Shown here: positions 41,971 through 51,097 of the stretch, one piece after another
How the letters are laid out: the number at the start of each line of letters is the position of its first letter
Position numbering within the stretch: position 1 is the stretch's first letter
From: DASQUK01 sp035697145
GTDB lineage: Bacteria > Actinomycetota > Acidimicrobiia > Acidimicrobiales > VFJN01
NCBI GenBank assembly: GCA_035697145.1
Contig: DASSDL010000142.1
Span: 1 to 64,000, forward strand
Direction: 5' to 3'
Length of the DNA: 64,000 nt
Program-made: the position numbers and the translations under genes
The notes under the pieces: generated by a model
Told to the model about the DNA's origin: nothing
What the model saw: the letters and a program-made list of their open reading frames with translations, nothing else
Databases searched by the model: none

Positions 41971-42051
41971 GCCGGGTCGCAGCTCAACAGCTGGGCCTCC
42001 CAGCAGCGCTGACCACCGAGAGCCAGGATGACGTGCCTATCCTCGCACGTT

Positions 42052-42876
42052 CTAAGCCTCGGTCCTGTCGCCCGCTGCGCGCCACCACGTCGGTGGTGGG
42101 TACAGCGTGGCGGTGCCCCGCGGCGGGCTGAATCGCCGGAACGAGCCTTCGGGCTGCGCCAGGCGGTCGGCGATCGCGAGGATGACCGCAGGGTTGTGGC
42201 CGAGCCCGCAGTGGCTGCCCCTGACCTCGATGTTCTCGGCGCGGGGATGTTCCGCCTCGATGCACAGGTGCCAGCGGGCAACGCCGTCGGTGCGGGTGTA
42301 GATCGCGGTCGACGGCACCTGCAGCGGCTGCTCCTCGAGAGTCACTGGGTGCGGCAGATCAGGCCCCGGATTGAGCCAGTCGAACAAGCGGGTGGCGTTG
42401 CTGCGGTCGCCGGGCCGCATGCGGAACGGGCTGCCGAGGGTGATCACCCGCCGCACCGCCCGCGGCCGCCATCGCGCCAGGGCTCGCGCGTAGATGCCGC
42501 CGAGGCTCCATCCCACCAGGCTGACCGAGCGCGCGCTGTCGCGGTGGATGGCGTCGAGCCGACGCACGAGGCCGTCCACCAGAGGGGCCCGGGGGCCCAG
42601 GTTCCTCCCGAGGCCCCAGCGGTGGACCTCATAGCCGCGGGACCGCAGGACCGAGCGCAGCGCCACAGTCGACCAGTCGTCCGCCATGAAGCCGGGAAGG
42701 ATGAGCACCGGATGGCCGTCGCCCGCCGGCATCAGCCGGAACAAGGGCAGCGACACGCCGAAGCCAACGAGCTCGGCGAGGGCCCGCTGTTGCTCCAGGG
42801 CGCCCAGCAGCAACGACGGCGGCCGGACCGCCGGTCGGGCCCGGCCGGTCGTGCGTGACTCGGCTGTGTCGGTCAT
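42052..42876 (-). CDS. Alpha/beta hydrolase (PGAP1/lipase-like)
   Basis: ATG 42876 gives 274 residues. The protein shows VLILPGFMADDWST near residue 57, LVGWSLGGIYARAL with the GxSxG nucleophile Ser, ITLGSPFRM, and a C-terminal GSHCGLGHNPAV with the likely catalytic His. It resembles actinobacterial lipases/esterases of the PGAP1-like or triacylglycerol lipase group. Convergent placement next to WS/DGAT would fit turnover of storage lipid, but this is inference. No signal peptide is evident. Confidence 0.75.
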   Translation of the reverse strand: MTDTAESRTTGRARPAVRPPSLLLGALEQQRALAELVGFGVSLPLFRLMPAGDGHPVLILPGFMADDWSTVALRSVLRSRGYEVHRWGLGRNLGPRAPLVDGLVRRLDAIHRDSARSVSLVGWSLGGIYARALARWRPRAVRRVITLGSPFRMRPGDRSNATRLFDWLNPGPDLPHPVTLEEQPLQVPSTAIYTRTDGVARWHLCIEAEHPRAENIEVRGSHCGLGHNPAVILAIADRLAQPEGSFRRFSPPRGTATLYPPPTWWRAAGDRTEA

Positions 42877-42972
42877 GGCGTCCCTGCCGGGGTGCCGGCT
42901 GTGCAACGACGATACCGGCCCCGCACGGTCCACCAAGCCGACGACCTGCTCCGCGCGGCGGCGACCTGACGC

Positions 42973-44064
42973 TCAGGCGTTGCGCCGGGCGCGGGTCCGT
43001 ACCAGACGCACGCGATAGTTGATGCCCCGGTCGGACGACCACGGCGAGAACGGTGCCATGACCAGGCCGGACAAAGCCAGCAGCGCGGCGTCGTAGTTGA
43101 CCCGCCAGCCGGCGAAGTCGCGCCACGCCTGGTCGCGGTCCGACCTGAGCGGCACGCCCACGTCGGCGAGCTCGGCCAGGACCTGGTCGAACTCGTCTCG
43201 GGTGATCGAGATGGGATCGGTCGGGGCCGGGTCGGGGTCGAATTGGATGCCGTACGGCGCGGCGATGCGCCGGAGGGCCAGGTACCCGGCTCGCAGGCAC
43301 AGTTGGGCTTGCCACGACCGGGGCAGGTCGATCGCCGAGGCGCGCAGCGAGGCGCTGTCGAGAACCCCGCCAGCAGCGGTGATCCACGACCGTTCCGGGT
43401 GCGGGCTGCGGAAGAACGGCAGCGACAGGTAGGAGGTGTGCGACTCCTCGACCTCCGTGAACCAGCGTTCCCATTCGAGCCAGAAGTCGTCCAGCTCCTC
43501 GATCCAGCCGATCCGCTTGGCCCGGCGGAACAGGGCGAGGGGCGTGGGGGGCGTGCCAGCCCGGACATCGAGCTGCGAGACCAGCACCTCGCGGCGGGAG
43601 AACATCTGGTACATGGTCGGCAGGAAGCTGATGAGCAGGGCCACCAGACCCAGTCCCAAGGTGGCCTCGACGAAGGTGGCGGCGATCACCGGTTCGTGAT
43701 GATCGACTGCGAAGCCGAGCGTCAGCAGCGACGAGCCGGACTGCTCGAACGCGTCGCGGGGCCAGTCCAGGCCCAGCGCCCAATAGATCGGCATGAACCC
43801 CAGGAGGACCGCGGCCAACCACACCAAGGGCAGCGTGAGCAGTGCGAACGGCGCGAACCGGGACATGATGCGGTCGGCGGCCTCCCACGTGGGGGCGCGG
43901 CGGACCCGCATGTCGAACGGCATGCGGAGTGACACGAACACCCACCGGGCCAGCAGCACCGGTTCGGCCCGGGGCACGACCACCGTCTTGACGGCGGAGG
44001 CAAGGGTGCCCGTGACGATCGCCGCCCCGGCGAGAAACGCCAACACTCGGGCGACGGCGACCAT
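42973..44064 (-). CDS. Membrane protein with potassium-channel-like pore segment
   Basis: The 363-residue protein has an N-terminal helix (about 5-27), a pair of helices at about 71-98 and 127-150, and between these a short amphipathic segment FEQSGSSLLTLGFAV (about 107-120). That segment resembles the pore helix/filter region of two-TM ion channels, although the classical TxGYGD filter is not conserved. The long C-terminal half (about 155-363) is soluble and Trp/Arg-rich. It could be a degenerate or unusual channel, or a membrane-anchored sensor. I do not recognise a named family with certainty. Confidence 0.55.
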   Translation of the reverse strand: MVAVARVLAFLAGAAIVTGTLASAVKTVVVPRAEPVLLARWVFVSLRMPFDMRVRRAPTWEAADRIMSRFAPFALLTLPLVWLAAVLLGFMPIYWALGLDWPRDAFEQSGSSLLTLGFAVDHHEPVIAATFVEATLGLGLVALLISFLPTMYQMFSRREVLVSQLDVRAGTPPTPLALFRRAKRIGWIEELDDFWLEWERWFTEVEESHTSYLSLPFFRSPHPERSWITAAGGVLDSASLRASAIDLPRSWQAQLCLRAGYLALRRIAAPYGIQFDPDPAPTDPISITRDEFDQVLAELADVGVPLRSDRDQAWRDFAGWRVNYDAALLALSGLVMAPFSPWSSDRGINYRVRLVRTRARRNA

Positions 44065-44157
44065 CGCGGCCGGAGCCTACCGGCCGAGTGCTCCGGCCAT
44101 CCCTGCCCTGATCGAACGCCGCCAGCGAACGCAAGCGGAGGCGTGGGCGTTCGTTCA

Positions 44158-44200
44158 GACGCGTCCTCGACCGGCACCGGGCCGGTCGAGGAGGCGCGTC
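44158..44200 (-). terminator. Long GC stem-loop, terminator of the upstream minus-strand gene
   Basis: GACGCGTCCTCGACCGGC (44158-44175) pairs with GCCGGTCGAGGAGGCGCGTC (44181-44200) with a five-base loop and a two-base bulge. It begins 12 bases after the stop of the minus-strand gene at 44213. There is no U-tract. A second inverted pair GAACGCC/GGCGTTC lies at 44114-44152. Confidence 0.7.
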
Positions 44201-44212
44201 GAGGGTCGCCCG

Positions 44213-44800
44213 CTAGCGGGCCCTGCTGGGTCGGAGCTGGTACAGCACGCCGAGGAAGAAGCCCCAGATCAGGTGCCACAGCAGCACGGCCGCCGGCAGC
44301 TTCCAGCCGTCCGGCCCGTAGAAGGTGAAGAGGCCGTAGCCCTGCTTGGGCACGTAGGCGTAGGGCACCAGAACCCCGAGGCTGATGATCGTCAGCACGA
44401 CGCTGTACAGGACTCCCTTGAGGATGTTCCCGCCGTGCGTGTTGCGGAAGGGCAGCACGTGCAGCGCGAGCACCGCGTAGAGGATCGTGAAGATGACCCC
44501 GTTCACGAAGTGGATCGACTGGCCCACGAAGTACGAGGCGGGCGTGCCGAACTCCTCCACCGGAGCGCCGAGGACGCCGTTGAAGAGCGGCCACGGGACG
44601 GTCGGGAGCCCGATCGCCGGGAAGACGTAGCCGAAATAGGTTGCGATCTGCGTGGCGACCACGCCGACGAGGGCGGCCGCGCCCACGCGGTACCGGTTCA
44701 CCCAGTCGTACCACCAGGTGGAGGCCTCGGCGATCCCGACCCGCGCCGGCTCGGCGACGGTCTGCTCGCTCTGGGTGGTCGTATATGTCGGAGCTGCCAT
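44213..44800 (-). CDS. Four-helix integral membrane protein of unknown function
   Basis: ATG 44800 is preceded by GAGGGGGA, giving 195 residues. Hydrophobic segments are at about 38-57 (VGAAALVGVVATQIATYFGYV), 88-112, 120-143 and 168-190. The first 35 residues are polar. Loop features such as VNRYRVGAAALVG and LLWHLIWGFFLGVLYQL are seen in several actinobacterial hypothetical membrane proteins. No catalytic motif is visible. It ends in a strong stem-loop terminator and is probably monocistronic. Confidence 0.65.
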   Translation of the reverse strand: MAAPTYTTTQSEQTVAEPARVGIAEASTWWYDWVNRYRVGAAALVGVVATQIATYFGYVFPAIGLPTVPWPLFNGVLGAPVEEFGTPASYFVGQSIHFVNGVIFTILYAVLALHVLPFRNTHGGNILKGVLYSVVLTIISLGVLVPYAYVPKQGYGLFTFYGPDGWKLPAAVLLWHLIWGFFLGVLYQLRPSRAR

Positions 44801-44889
44801 GTGTTCCCCCTCTATGCCCCGTTCACGTCGGCTCCGTGTCCGACAGGCGGTCAAGCTACCACAGCGTGGACAGATCGACGGGGTGCGCG

Positions 44890-45678
44890 TTACGGGCGAT
44901 AGTCGATGTTGCGGTCGACGCTCAGGTAGATGTCGGTGCCGATCGGATCGGCCTGCTCCTCCGCCAGGTGACCCAGGATTCCGGCGCACCGGGCCAGGAG
45001 CGCGAAGCCACGCATGACCGAGACGGGGAGATCGAGGTCGGCGAGCACCGCCCCACACGCACCGGCACCGTTCAGCGGGAGCGTCCTGCCGAGAATCACG
45101 GGATGAACCCGGCCGATCGCCGCCAACAGCTCCAGATGGTCCCCGAACGTGCCGTGCCGTCGCGCCAGCTCGAACAGGACCGGGGTGCGCGGGTCCTCCA
45201 CCTTGTGGACGGGGTGCCCCAGCCCGGGGACGAACCGGCCGGCCGCCTTGCTCTGCGCCACGACCGCTTCGGCCAACTCGTCCCAGCCCGCCTCGTCCCT
45301 GGGTCGCGGTGAGGGCCCCGCCAGGCTGTCCGACAGAAAGCGGGCCGAGTCCTCGGTGACGCCGAGGAACCTAGAACCGCCGCCGAGCAGACCCGCCGCT
45401 ACCGCGCCCTGCAACGCCTCGGGCGCGCTGGTGTAGGTCAGCCGGGCGGCGATGGCGGTGGGCGTGAACCCGTGATCGGCGAGCGCCACCAGGACCGCCT
45501 CGAACATCGCCAGCTGCGCCACCGTGGGGCGGCGCTTGGCCACCAGCCAGAAGGCCAGCTCACCGAAGCTGACCTGGCCGATCAGCTCGTGCGCCAGGTC
45601 GTGCCCGAGCAAGGTGATCGTGTCGGCCGAGGAAGTGCCGATGCCCGTCCGGTACGACGCCCCGTCCCCGGCGGTCAT
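44890..45678 (-). CDS. Citryl-CoA lyase / citrate synthase-like protein
   Basis: The 262-residue protein corresponds to the citrate-synthase fold small version, as in citryl-CoA lyases: GLGHPVHKVEDPRTPVLFELA, LPLNGAGACGAVLADL and GILGHLAEEQADPIG. The His of GHPVH is the expected catalytic residue. Citryl-CoA lyase splits citryl-CoA into acetyl-CoA and oxaloacetate; related proteins handle other hydroxyacyl-CoA thioesters. The CaiB-type CoA-transferase 88 bases upstream could provide the CoA ester. The pair is divergent from an IclR regulator. Substrate assignment is inference. Confidence 0.8.
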   Translation of the reverse strand: MTAGDGASYRTGIGTSSADTITLLGHDLAHELIGQVSFGELAFWLVAKRRPTVAQLAMFEAVLVALADHGFTPTAIAARLTYTSAPEALQGAVAAGLLGGGSRFLGVTEDSARFLSDSLAGPSPRPRDEAGWDELAEAVVAQSKAAGRFVPGLGHPVHKVEDPRTPVLFELARRHGTFGDHLELLAAIGRVHPVILGRTLPLNGAGACGAVLADLDLPVSVMRGFALLARCAGILGHLAEEQADPIGTDIYLSVDRNIDYRP

Positions 45679-45766
45679 GAGGGCACCTCATGACCGGTCG
45701 ACCGGGGGACCGCCAGGGAGCCGGGCGACGATGGGGCGCGGGGGCGCAGCCCCCGAGAGAAGATGG

Positions 45767-46954
45767 TCATACCGCGCCCCGCTGCCCGTCAGCGCCGCGC
45801 AACCAGGCCTTGATCTCGTCGCTGTGCTCGCCGAGCTCGGGCGGCGGCAAGTCGTAGCGCAGCCGGGCGTCGCTGAAGCCGATCGGATTGCGCACGAGGG
45901 TGACCGCTCGCCCATCGGCGCCGAGCTCGGCGCGGGGCGCCAAGCCGAGCGACTCGGCGAGCTCGACGCCCTCGCCGATCGTGTTGATGGGCCCGCACGG
46001 AACGCCCGCCTTGTTGAGCGCCAGGAACAGGTCGTCGGCCTTCCACTCCGCGAGCGCGTCCACCAGCAGTGGCCGAAGCTGCTCGCGGTTGCGCGTGCGG
46101 TCGGCGTTGGAGAGGAAGCTCGGGTCGTCCGACACGTCGGGGATCCCGAGCACCTCGCAGAGCGAGCGGAACTGTCGGTCGTTGCCGGCGGCGATGATCA
46201 TGTCGCGGTCGGCGGTGGGCATCGTCTCGTAGGGGAACAGGCTCGGGTGGGCGTTGCCCATCCGAGTCGGGACCACGCCGGCGGCGGTGTACGCCGCGGT
46301 CTGGTTGACGAGCCCCGACATTGCCGACGACAGCAGGTTGACCTCCACGTGCTGGCCGCGTCCGGTCTCGCTCCGTTGGCGCAGCGCGGCCAGCACGCCA
46401 ATCAGCCCGTGCAGGCCGGCCATGACGTCGAACACCGAGATCCCGGCGCGATAGGCCGGCCCGTCGGGGTCGCCGGTCAGGCTCATCAGCCCGGATACGG
46501 CTTGGACGATCAGGTCGTAGCCGGGTAGCCACGCGCCCTCCGCCGTGCCGAATCCCGTGATCGACAGGTAGACCAACCCGGGGTTGAGCTCGGCCGCCGT
46601 CTCGTAGTCGAGGCCGAACTTTCGGAGCGACCCGGGCCTGAAGTTCTCGATCGCGATGTCGGCGCGTCGCAGCAGCTCGGCGGCCAGGGCCTGGTCGCCT
46701 GGGTCCCGGAAGTCGAGCACGACCGACCGCTTGTTGCGCCCGATCGACAGGTAGTAGGTGGCGATCCCGTCCTTCTCCGGCGGCACCCACGTGCGCGTGT
46801 CGTCCCCCGCCGGGCCCTCCACCTTGACGACGGTGGCTCCCATGTCGCCGAGGAGCATCGAGCAGTAGGGGCCGGCGAGAACGCGCGACATGTCGGCGAC
46901 GACCAAGCCGTCGAGGGGGCCGCGGGATGGCTCCGTCGGTACGTCCTGGGTCAT
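45767..46954 (-). CDS. CaiB/BaiF-type (class III) CoA-transferase
   Basis: I use ATG 46954 (395 residues); ATG 46966 and GTG 46987 are possible longer starts. The family start GPLDGLVVADMSRVLAGPYCSMLL, VEGPAGDDTRTW, the catalytic Asp region GYDLIVQAVSGLMSLTGDPDGPAYRAG and VFDVMAGLHG are all present. These enzymes move CoA between short organic acids such as succinate and citramalate. It sits upstream of the citryl-CoA lyase-like gene in the same direction and opposite an IclR regulator, so a CoA-ester cleavage pathway is likely. Confidence 0.9.
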   Translation of the reverse strand: MTQDVPTEPSRGPLDGLVVADMSRVLAGPYCSMLLGDMGATVVKVEGPAGDDTRTWVPPEKDGIATYYLSIGRNKRSVVLDFRDPGDQALAAELLRRADIAIENFRPGSLRKFGLDYETAAELNPGLVYLSITGFGTAEGAWLPGYDLIVQAVSGLMSLTGDPDGPAYRAGISVFDVMAGLHGLIGVLAALRQRSETGRGQHVEVNLLSSAMSGLVNQTAAYTAAGVVPTRMGNAHPSLFPYETMPTADRDMIIAAGNDRQFRSLCEVLGIPDVSDDPSFLSNADRTRNREQLRPLLVDALAEWKADDLFLALNKAGVPCGPINTIGEGVELAESLGLAPRAELGADGRAVTLVRNPIGFSDARLRYDLPPPELGEHSDEIKAWLRGADGQRGAV

Positions 46955-47034
46955 GGCGTTCGGCATCCCTTCAGCGTCGATCGGCACACGGTGAATGCTT
47001 GGTGGCGTCCTGCGGTCGTGGGAGGATTCGCCGC

Positions 47035-47841
47035 ATGCCGCGGCAATCGAGCTCCGACTTCGTCGAGGCCCTGGCCCGCGGCCTCGCGATCATCACGGCG
47101 TTCAGCCCTACCGCCACGACGCTGTCCGTCAGCGACGCCGCCAGTCGCACGGCGTTGCCGCGGCCAACGGCCCGGCGCCTGCTGATGACGCTCGAGAAGC
47201 TGGGGTACGTGCGGTCGAACGACGGCCTGTACAACCTCACGACCAAGGTGCTGGAGCTCGGGACGGGGTACATCGCCGCGCTGGGCATCTGGGAGGTGGC
47301 CCGCCCCCACCTGGAGGCCCTGGTGGCGCAGACCGGCGAATCGAGCTCGATGTCGCAACTCGATGGCAGCGACATCGTGTACGTCGCGCGGGTGCCGGTG
47401 CCGAAGATCATCGCCCTCTCCGTCCACATCGGTACGCGGTTCCCCGCCGTCGCGACGTCGATGGGCCACGTCCTGCTGGCCAGCCTGCCCCGCGCCGAGC
47501 TGCTCCGGGTGCTCCGGACACCGTCGCAATCGGGAATCATCCCGCGCATCGCGCCCTCGCGACGCGACCTGGAGCGCGAGCTCGCGACCGTGCGGAAGCG
47601 GGGCTGGGCACTGTCGGACGAGCGGCTGTCGCTCGGAATCCGGTCGATCGCCGCGCCGGTGCGCGACGCGTCGGGCGCGACCGTGGCCGCCGTCAACGTC
47701 ACGGTGCACGCGGCCGAGACGTCGGTCGCCGAGCTGAAGCGCCGGCACCTCCCGTTGCTGCTCTCGACCGCCGACGCCATCACCCGAGAGTGGGCGAACC
47801 TCGCCCGCCTGCCGGTGCCCGATCCGCTCGCACCGACATAG
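47035..47841 (+). CDS. IclR-family transcriptional regulator (PcaR/PcaU type)
   Basis: ATG 47035 has GGGAGG ten bases upstream. The 268-residue protein has an N-terminal winged helix (VEALARGLAIITAF, then LSVSDAASRTALPRPTARRLLMTLEKLGYV) at about 10-65 and a C-terminal effector domain with RFPAVATSMGHVLLA and AAPVRDASGATVAAVNV. The early segment is like the protocatechuate/beta-ketoadipate PcaR subgroup. It is divergent from the CoA-transferase gene, 80 bases away, and probably activates the CoA-transferase/lyase operon in response to an aromatic-acid or dicarboxylic effector. Confidence 0.9.
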   Translation: MPRQSSSDFVEALARGLAIITAFSPTATTLSVSDAASRTALPRPTARRLLMTLEKLGYVRSNDGLYNLTTKVLELGTGYIAALGIWEVARPHLEALVAQTGESSSMSQLDGSDIVYVARVPVPKIIALSVHIGTRFPAVATSMGHVLLASLPRAELLRVLRTPSQSGIIPRIAPSRRDLERELATVRKRGWALSDERLSLGIRSIAAPVRDASGATVAAVNVTVHAAETSVAELKRRHLPLLLSTADAITREWANLARLPVPDPLAPT

Positions 47842-47857
47842 GGCCGGCCACGCTCGC

Positions 47858-48559
47858 TCATGACAACTCGTCCATCGCTGTGTGCCGATCGGCGATGAAG
47901 TCGGCCAGCGCCGCCGCGCCGCTGAAGAACGGCGAGTGGTCGGTGTCGAGCTCCGTCGAGGTGCCGACCAGGGCCGCCCGCTCGCGCTGGGCCTCGGGCC
48001 GCACCGCGCGGTCGTCGGCGCACACCACGTACGAGCTCGGCACCGACGCCCACGCCGGGTCGGCGAACGGGGCGGAAGGCACGGTGCTGCTCATGGGGCG
48101 CAGGCGGTCCATGGCGCAGTCGGCGAGCGGAGCCGGGGTCCGGTGAAAGAAGAACCTGCCCGCCGCAGGGGACAGGCGCACGACGCCGTCGTCGCCCGGC
48201 TGCATGCACGCCTGGAACTCCGGAAACTGCCAGCGAGGCGTCTGCGCCGCCGGGGACTCGCCGGCGAGCGGCAGGCGGCCGGCGACGAAGGTGAGGTGGG
48301 CGGCGGCGTGGCCGGCCTCCGCCACCGGGAGCCCGGCGTAGCTGTGGCACACGACGTGGACCGCTCCCCGCCGCGATCGAGCCGTCTCGATGGCGGACCG
48401 CACCGACTCGACGTCGTTCGCGTACCCGGTGAGCGGGAGGTCTATGGTGTGTGACTCGATCCCGAGTCGCGCGAGCTCGTCCATCACCAGGAGCCAGCAC
48501 CACCCCGCAAGGTGCGCACCGTGGACGAACAGCACCGTCGAGGCACGCGACCGACCCAT
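47858..48559 (-). CDS. Alpha/beta hydrolase (hydroxynitrile lyase/esterase-like)
   Basis: The 233-residue protein has VLFVHGAHLAGWCW (9-22), the nucleophile motif CHSYAG with Ser73, and a C-terminal DTDHSPFFS with the catalytic His followed by the lid-anchoring FFS segment. This is the arrangement of the small plant-type HNL/methylesterase group and of bacterial homologues annotated as esterases. It is convergent with the IclR gene, 16 bases apart, and is followed in the transcription sense by no further gene. A role in ester hydrolysis of an aromatic or lactone compound is possible. Confidence 0.75.
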   Translation of the reverse strand: MGRSRASTVLFVHGAHLAGWCWLLVMDELARLGIESHTIDLPLTGYANDVESVRSAIETARSRRGAVHVVCHSYAGLPVAEAGHAAAHLTFVAGRLPLAGESPAAQTPRWQFPEFQACMQPGDDGVVRLSPAAGRFFFHRTPAPLADCAMDRLRPMSSTVPSAPFADPAWASVPSSYVVCADDRAVRPEAQRERAALVGTSTELDTDHSPFFSGAAALADFIADRHTAMDELS

Positions 48560-48575
48560 CGACGACCGGCGGGCA

Positions 48576-49112
48576 CTACCGGTAGACGTTGTTGCTCGTG
48601 TGGTCGCCCCCCAGCCAGCGCTTCAACGTCTCGTGGGCATCCGCCGAGCGCTCGGCGGCGATCTCGTCGACGTTCGGCACGTCCACGGTGAACTCGAGGA
48701 GCAGCCCGTTCGGATCCTCGGTGTACAGCGACCGGCAGTAGCCGTGCTCGAGGACGTAGGTGCCCTCCGGCTTCCAACCGGCGGCGGTCAACCGGTCGTG
48801 GATCTCCTGTTGCAGCTCGGGCGTGACCTTGAGCGCGATGTGGCGGAAGGGTGACGGCGTCAGGTCCGGGTCGAACAGCTCCTGGTCCTCGGGGTTCGCG
48901 AACTGGAAGAACGCGAGCGCGCCGCCGTCGCCGAGACCGAAGAACGTGTGGCAGTACACCCGCAGGGCGCCGAACAGCTCGTCGGCCTCGGACCACGTCG
49001 CCATCAGGGGGAGGCCGACGAGGTCCTCGTAGAAGGCCCGCGTCGCCTCCTGGTCCTTCGTGACGAAGGCATTGTGGTGCAGCCTGCTGGGAAGCTTCTG
49101 CGTGCTGGTCAC
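48576..49112 (-). CDS. VOC-family (glyoxalase/dioxygenase fold) protein
   Basis: The 178-residue protein starts LPSRLHHNAFVTKDQEATRAFYEDLVGLPLMAT. The first-repeat His (LHHNAFV), the HIALKV in the second repeat and the C-terminal YTEDPNGLLLEFTVD with a Glu give the expected metal ligands of a VOC enzyme. It resembles type I extradiol or glyoxalase-like proteins. GTG 49112 is used as the start. It is transcribed with the alpha/beta hydrolase 16 bases downstream and is divergent from the MetE-like gene. The reaction is not determined. Confidence 0.8.
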   Translation of the reverse strand: MTSTQKLPSRLHHNAFVTKDQEATRAFYEDLVGLPLMATWSEADELFGALRVYCHTFFGLGDGGALAFFQFANPEDQELFDPDLTPSPFRHIALKVTPELQQEIHDRLTAAGWKPEGTYVLEHGYCRSLYTEDPNGLLLEFTVDVPNVDEIAAERSADAHETLKRWLGGDHTSNNVYR

Positions 49113-49140
49113 GGCCCCTCCCTCCTCGGAACGTCTCGAC

Positions 49141-49160
49141 TAGTGTCCACTACACGGACA
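49141..49160. promoter_or_regulatory. Overlapping short inverted repeats in a divergent promoter region
   Basis: TAGTG-TC-CACTA (49141-49152) and TGTCC-ACTACAC-GGACA (49144-49160) overlap in the 109-base spacer between the VOC and MetE-like genes. Arms are only five bases each, so support is modest. Confidence 0.35.
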
Positions 49161-49221
49161 GCCTACCGCACACCGGTCAGAGCTGGCAGTCGAGGCCGTC
49201 TACGGTCGAGAGGGGTCTTCC

Positions 49222-50370
49222 ATGGGCATCGGTGCGGGGCGCATCCTGACCACGCACACGGGAAGCCTGCCCCGACCGGACGACCTGATCCAGATGATGT
49301 GGGCCAAGGGTGACGGCATTCCAGTCGACGGCGCGGCGCTCGCCAACCGCATCGCCACCGCGGTGCGCGAGATCGTCGACCGGCAGGTCGACGCCGGCGT
49401 CGCCGTCGTCAACGACGGCGAGATGTCCAAACCAAGCTACGCGACCTACGTCAAAGATCGGCTCAACGGCTTCGGCGGCGAGTCGGTCCAGAACTACTTC
49501 TTCGCGGACCTCGTGGACTACCCGCGCAGCGCCGAGATCGTGGCGGCCAACCCGGGCCGCCGCAAGCGCACGGCGCCCGCGTGCAACGGCGAGATCTCGG
49601 TCCGCGACCGTGACGCCATCGCTCTGGACATGGCGAACCTGGGCAAGGCCGTTGCGGGCTCGACCGTCGCCGGCACGTTCTCGAGCGCAGCATCGCCCGG
49701 CGTGGTGTCCCTGTTCTTCGCCAACGAGTTCTACGCCACCGACGACGAGTACCTGTTCGCCATCGCGGAGGCCATGCGGTACGAGTACGAGACGATTGCC
49801 GCTGCGGGAGCCACCGTGCAGCTCGACTGCCCGGACCTGGCGATGGGCCGGCATTCTGCCTACGCCGACATGGACCTCCCGGAGTTCCGTCGCCGGCTCG
49901 CCGTGAACATCGAGGCGCTCAATCACGCGGTTCGCAACATCCCGGCCGACCGGCTCCGGATGCACCTGTGTTGGGGGAACTATCCGGGCCCACATCATCG
50001 CGACGTCGACCTGGCCGACATCATCGACATCGTCTGGGCGGCCAAACCCCAGACAGTGCTCTTCGAGGCCGCCAACCCCCGCCACGCCCACGAGTGGACG
50101 CTCTTCGAGGACACGAGGGTGCCGGATGACAAGGTCCTCTGCCCGGGCGTGATCGAACCGCAGTCGAACTACATCGAACACCCCGAGCTGGTCGCCCAGC
50201 GGATCGAGCGGTACGCAGCGCTCGTCGGGCGTGACCGGCTGATGGCGGGCGTCGACTGCGGCTTCAGCGTCCACGTCGGCACGCAGGGCATCGACCCCGA
50301 CGTCACCTGGGGCAAGCTCCGCGCGTTGGCCGACGGCGCCGCCATCGCATCGGAGCGGCTCTGGCGCTGA
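49222..50370 (+). CDS. Cobalamin-independent methionine synthase-like protein (MetE C-domain family)
   Basis: The 382-residue protein resembles the C-terminal catalytic half of MetE. It begins LTTHTGSLPRPDDLIQMMW and has the zinc ligands His/Cys in RMHLCWGNYPGPHH and the distal Cys in AGVDCGFSVHVGTQG. Many such short proteins are annotated 'cobalamin-independent methionine synthase II' or are thiol methyl/alkyl transferases (e.g. CoM transferase relatives). No N-terminal MetE domain is present, so it is not a normal methionine synthase. A thiol-transfer step in xenobiotic metabolism is plausible beside VOC and hydrolase genes. Length is normal for the family. Confidence 0.82.
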   Translation: MGIGAGRILTTHTGSLPRPDDLIQMMWAKGDGIPVDGAALANRIATAVREIVDRQVDAGVAVVNDGEMSKPSYATYVKDRLNGFGGESVQNYFFADLVDYPRSAEIVAANPGRRKRTAPACNGEISVRDRDAIALDMANLGKAVAGSTVAGTFSSAASPGVVSLFFANEFYATDDEYLFAIAEAMRYEYETIAAAGATVQLDCPDLAMGRHSAYADMDLPEFRRRLAVNIEALNHAVRNIPADRLRMHLCWGNYPGPHHRDVDLADIIDIVWAAKPQTVLFEAANPRHAHEWTLFEDTRVPDDKVLCPGVIEPQSNYIEHPELVAQRIERYAALVGRDRLMAGVDCGFSVHVGTQGIDPDVTWGKLRALADGAAIASERLWR

Positions 50371-50455
50371 CGGACGGTTGTTCGCGGCGATGCCTCGGTC
50401 GTCACCCAAGGGCCGGGACCTCCGTCGAGACATGGTCGCCCCCGCAGCGCAGTCG

Positions 50456-51097
50456 CTACCGCAAGGCCGGGTCGGTTCCACCGCGGGCGAGCGCGACCGC
50501 TTCCCAGCAGTATCGCGCGACGACGGAACGGTAGGGCCGAAACCGGTCGCCCAGGGGCTGCAGCTGGCGCGGGGTCGGCGGCGGATCGAGGGACCACGCC
50601 AGGCCATAACCCTGGCGCACGCCGAGATCGTCGACGGGCCACACGTCGAGCCGGCGCAACTCGAACATCAGATACATCTCCGCCGTCCAGCGACCTATGC
50701 CGCGGACCATGACCAACCTGGTGACGATCTCGTCGTCCGACATCCTGGAACCGCTCCCGAGCACGACGGTGCCGTCGAGGACCTTCGCTGACAGGTCCCG
50801 CAGCGACGCAAACTTCGCGGCGGACAGACCGGCGCCCTTCAAGTCATCGTCCGGGACGGCCAGGAGCGCGGCCGGTGTCAAGGGGCCGTCCACGAGGGCT
50901 CGTACCCGCTGGTAGATGGCGTTGGCGGCGTGGCCGGCCAGTTGCTGGAACACGATCGCCCGCACCAGGGCGCCGAAGTGCCCGTCCGGGTTGCGGGGGC
51001 GGTGCCGGATCGGGCCCACCAGGCCCACCAGCCGGGCGACAACGGCGTCGGCGGCCGCGACAGCGTCGATCGCCGTGGCGAGGGCTACGGGTGGCAT
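50456..51097 (-). CDS. DNA-3-methyladenine glycosylase (AlkA-type, HhH-GPD)
   Basis: ATG 51097 gives 213 residues. The HhH-GPD fold is visible: ALVRAIVFQQLAGHAANAIYQRV, the helix-hairpin-helix VMVRGIGRWTAEMYLMF and the catalytic Asp in RLDVWPVDDLGVRQGYG. It removes alkylated bases such as 3-methyladenine from DNA as the first step of base excision repair. It is convergent with the MetE-like gene, 85 bases away, and divergent from the SrmL region. No 4Fe-4S cysteines are seen, which fits AlkA over EndoIII/MutY. Confidence 0.88.
   Translation of the reverse strand: MPPVALATAIDAVAAADAVVARLVGLVGPIRHRPRNPDGHFGALVRAIVFQQLAGHAANAIYQRVRALVDGPLTPAALLAVPDDDLKGAGLSAAKFASLRDLSAKVLDGTVVLGSGSRMSDDEIVTRLVMVRGIGRWTAEMYLMFELRRLDVWPVDDLGVRQGYGLAWSLDPPPTPRQLQPLGDRFRPYRSVVARYCWEAVALARGGTDPALR

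Noticed and set aside
49222..50370. Standard methionine synthase MetE
   Set aside because: Half the length, no N-terminal domain; better called a MetE C-domain family protein.
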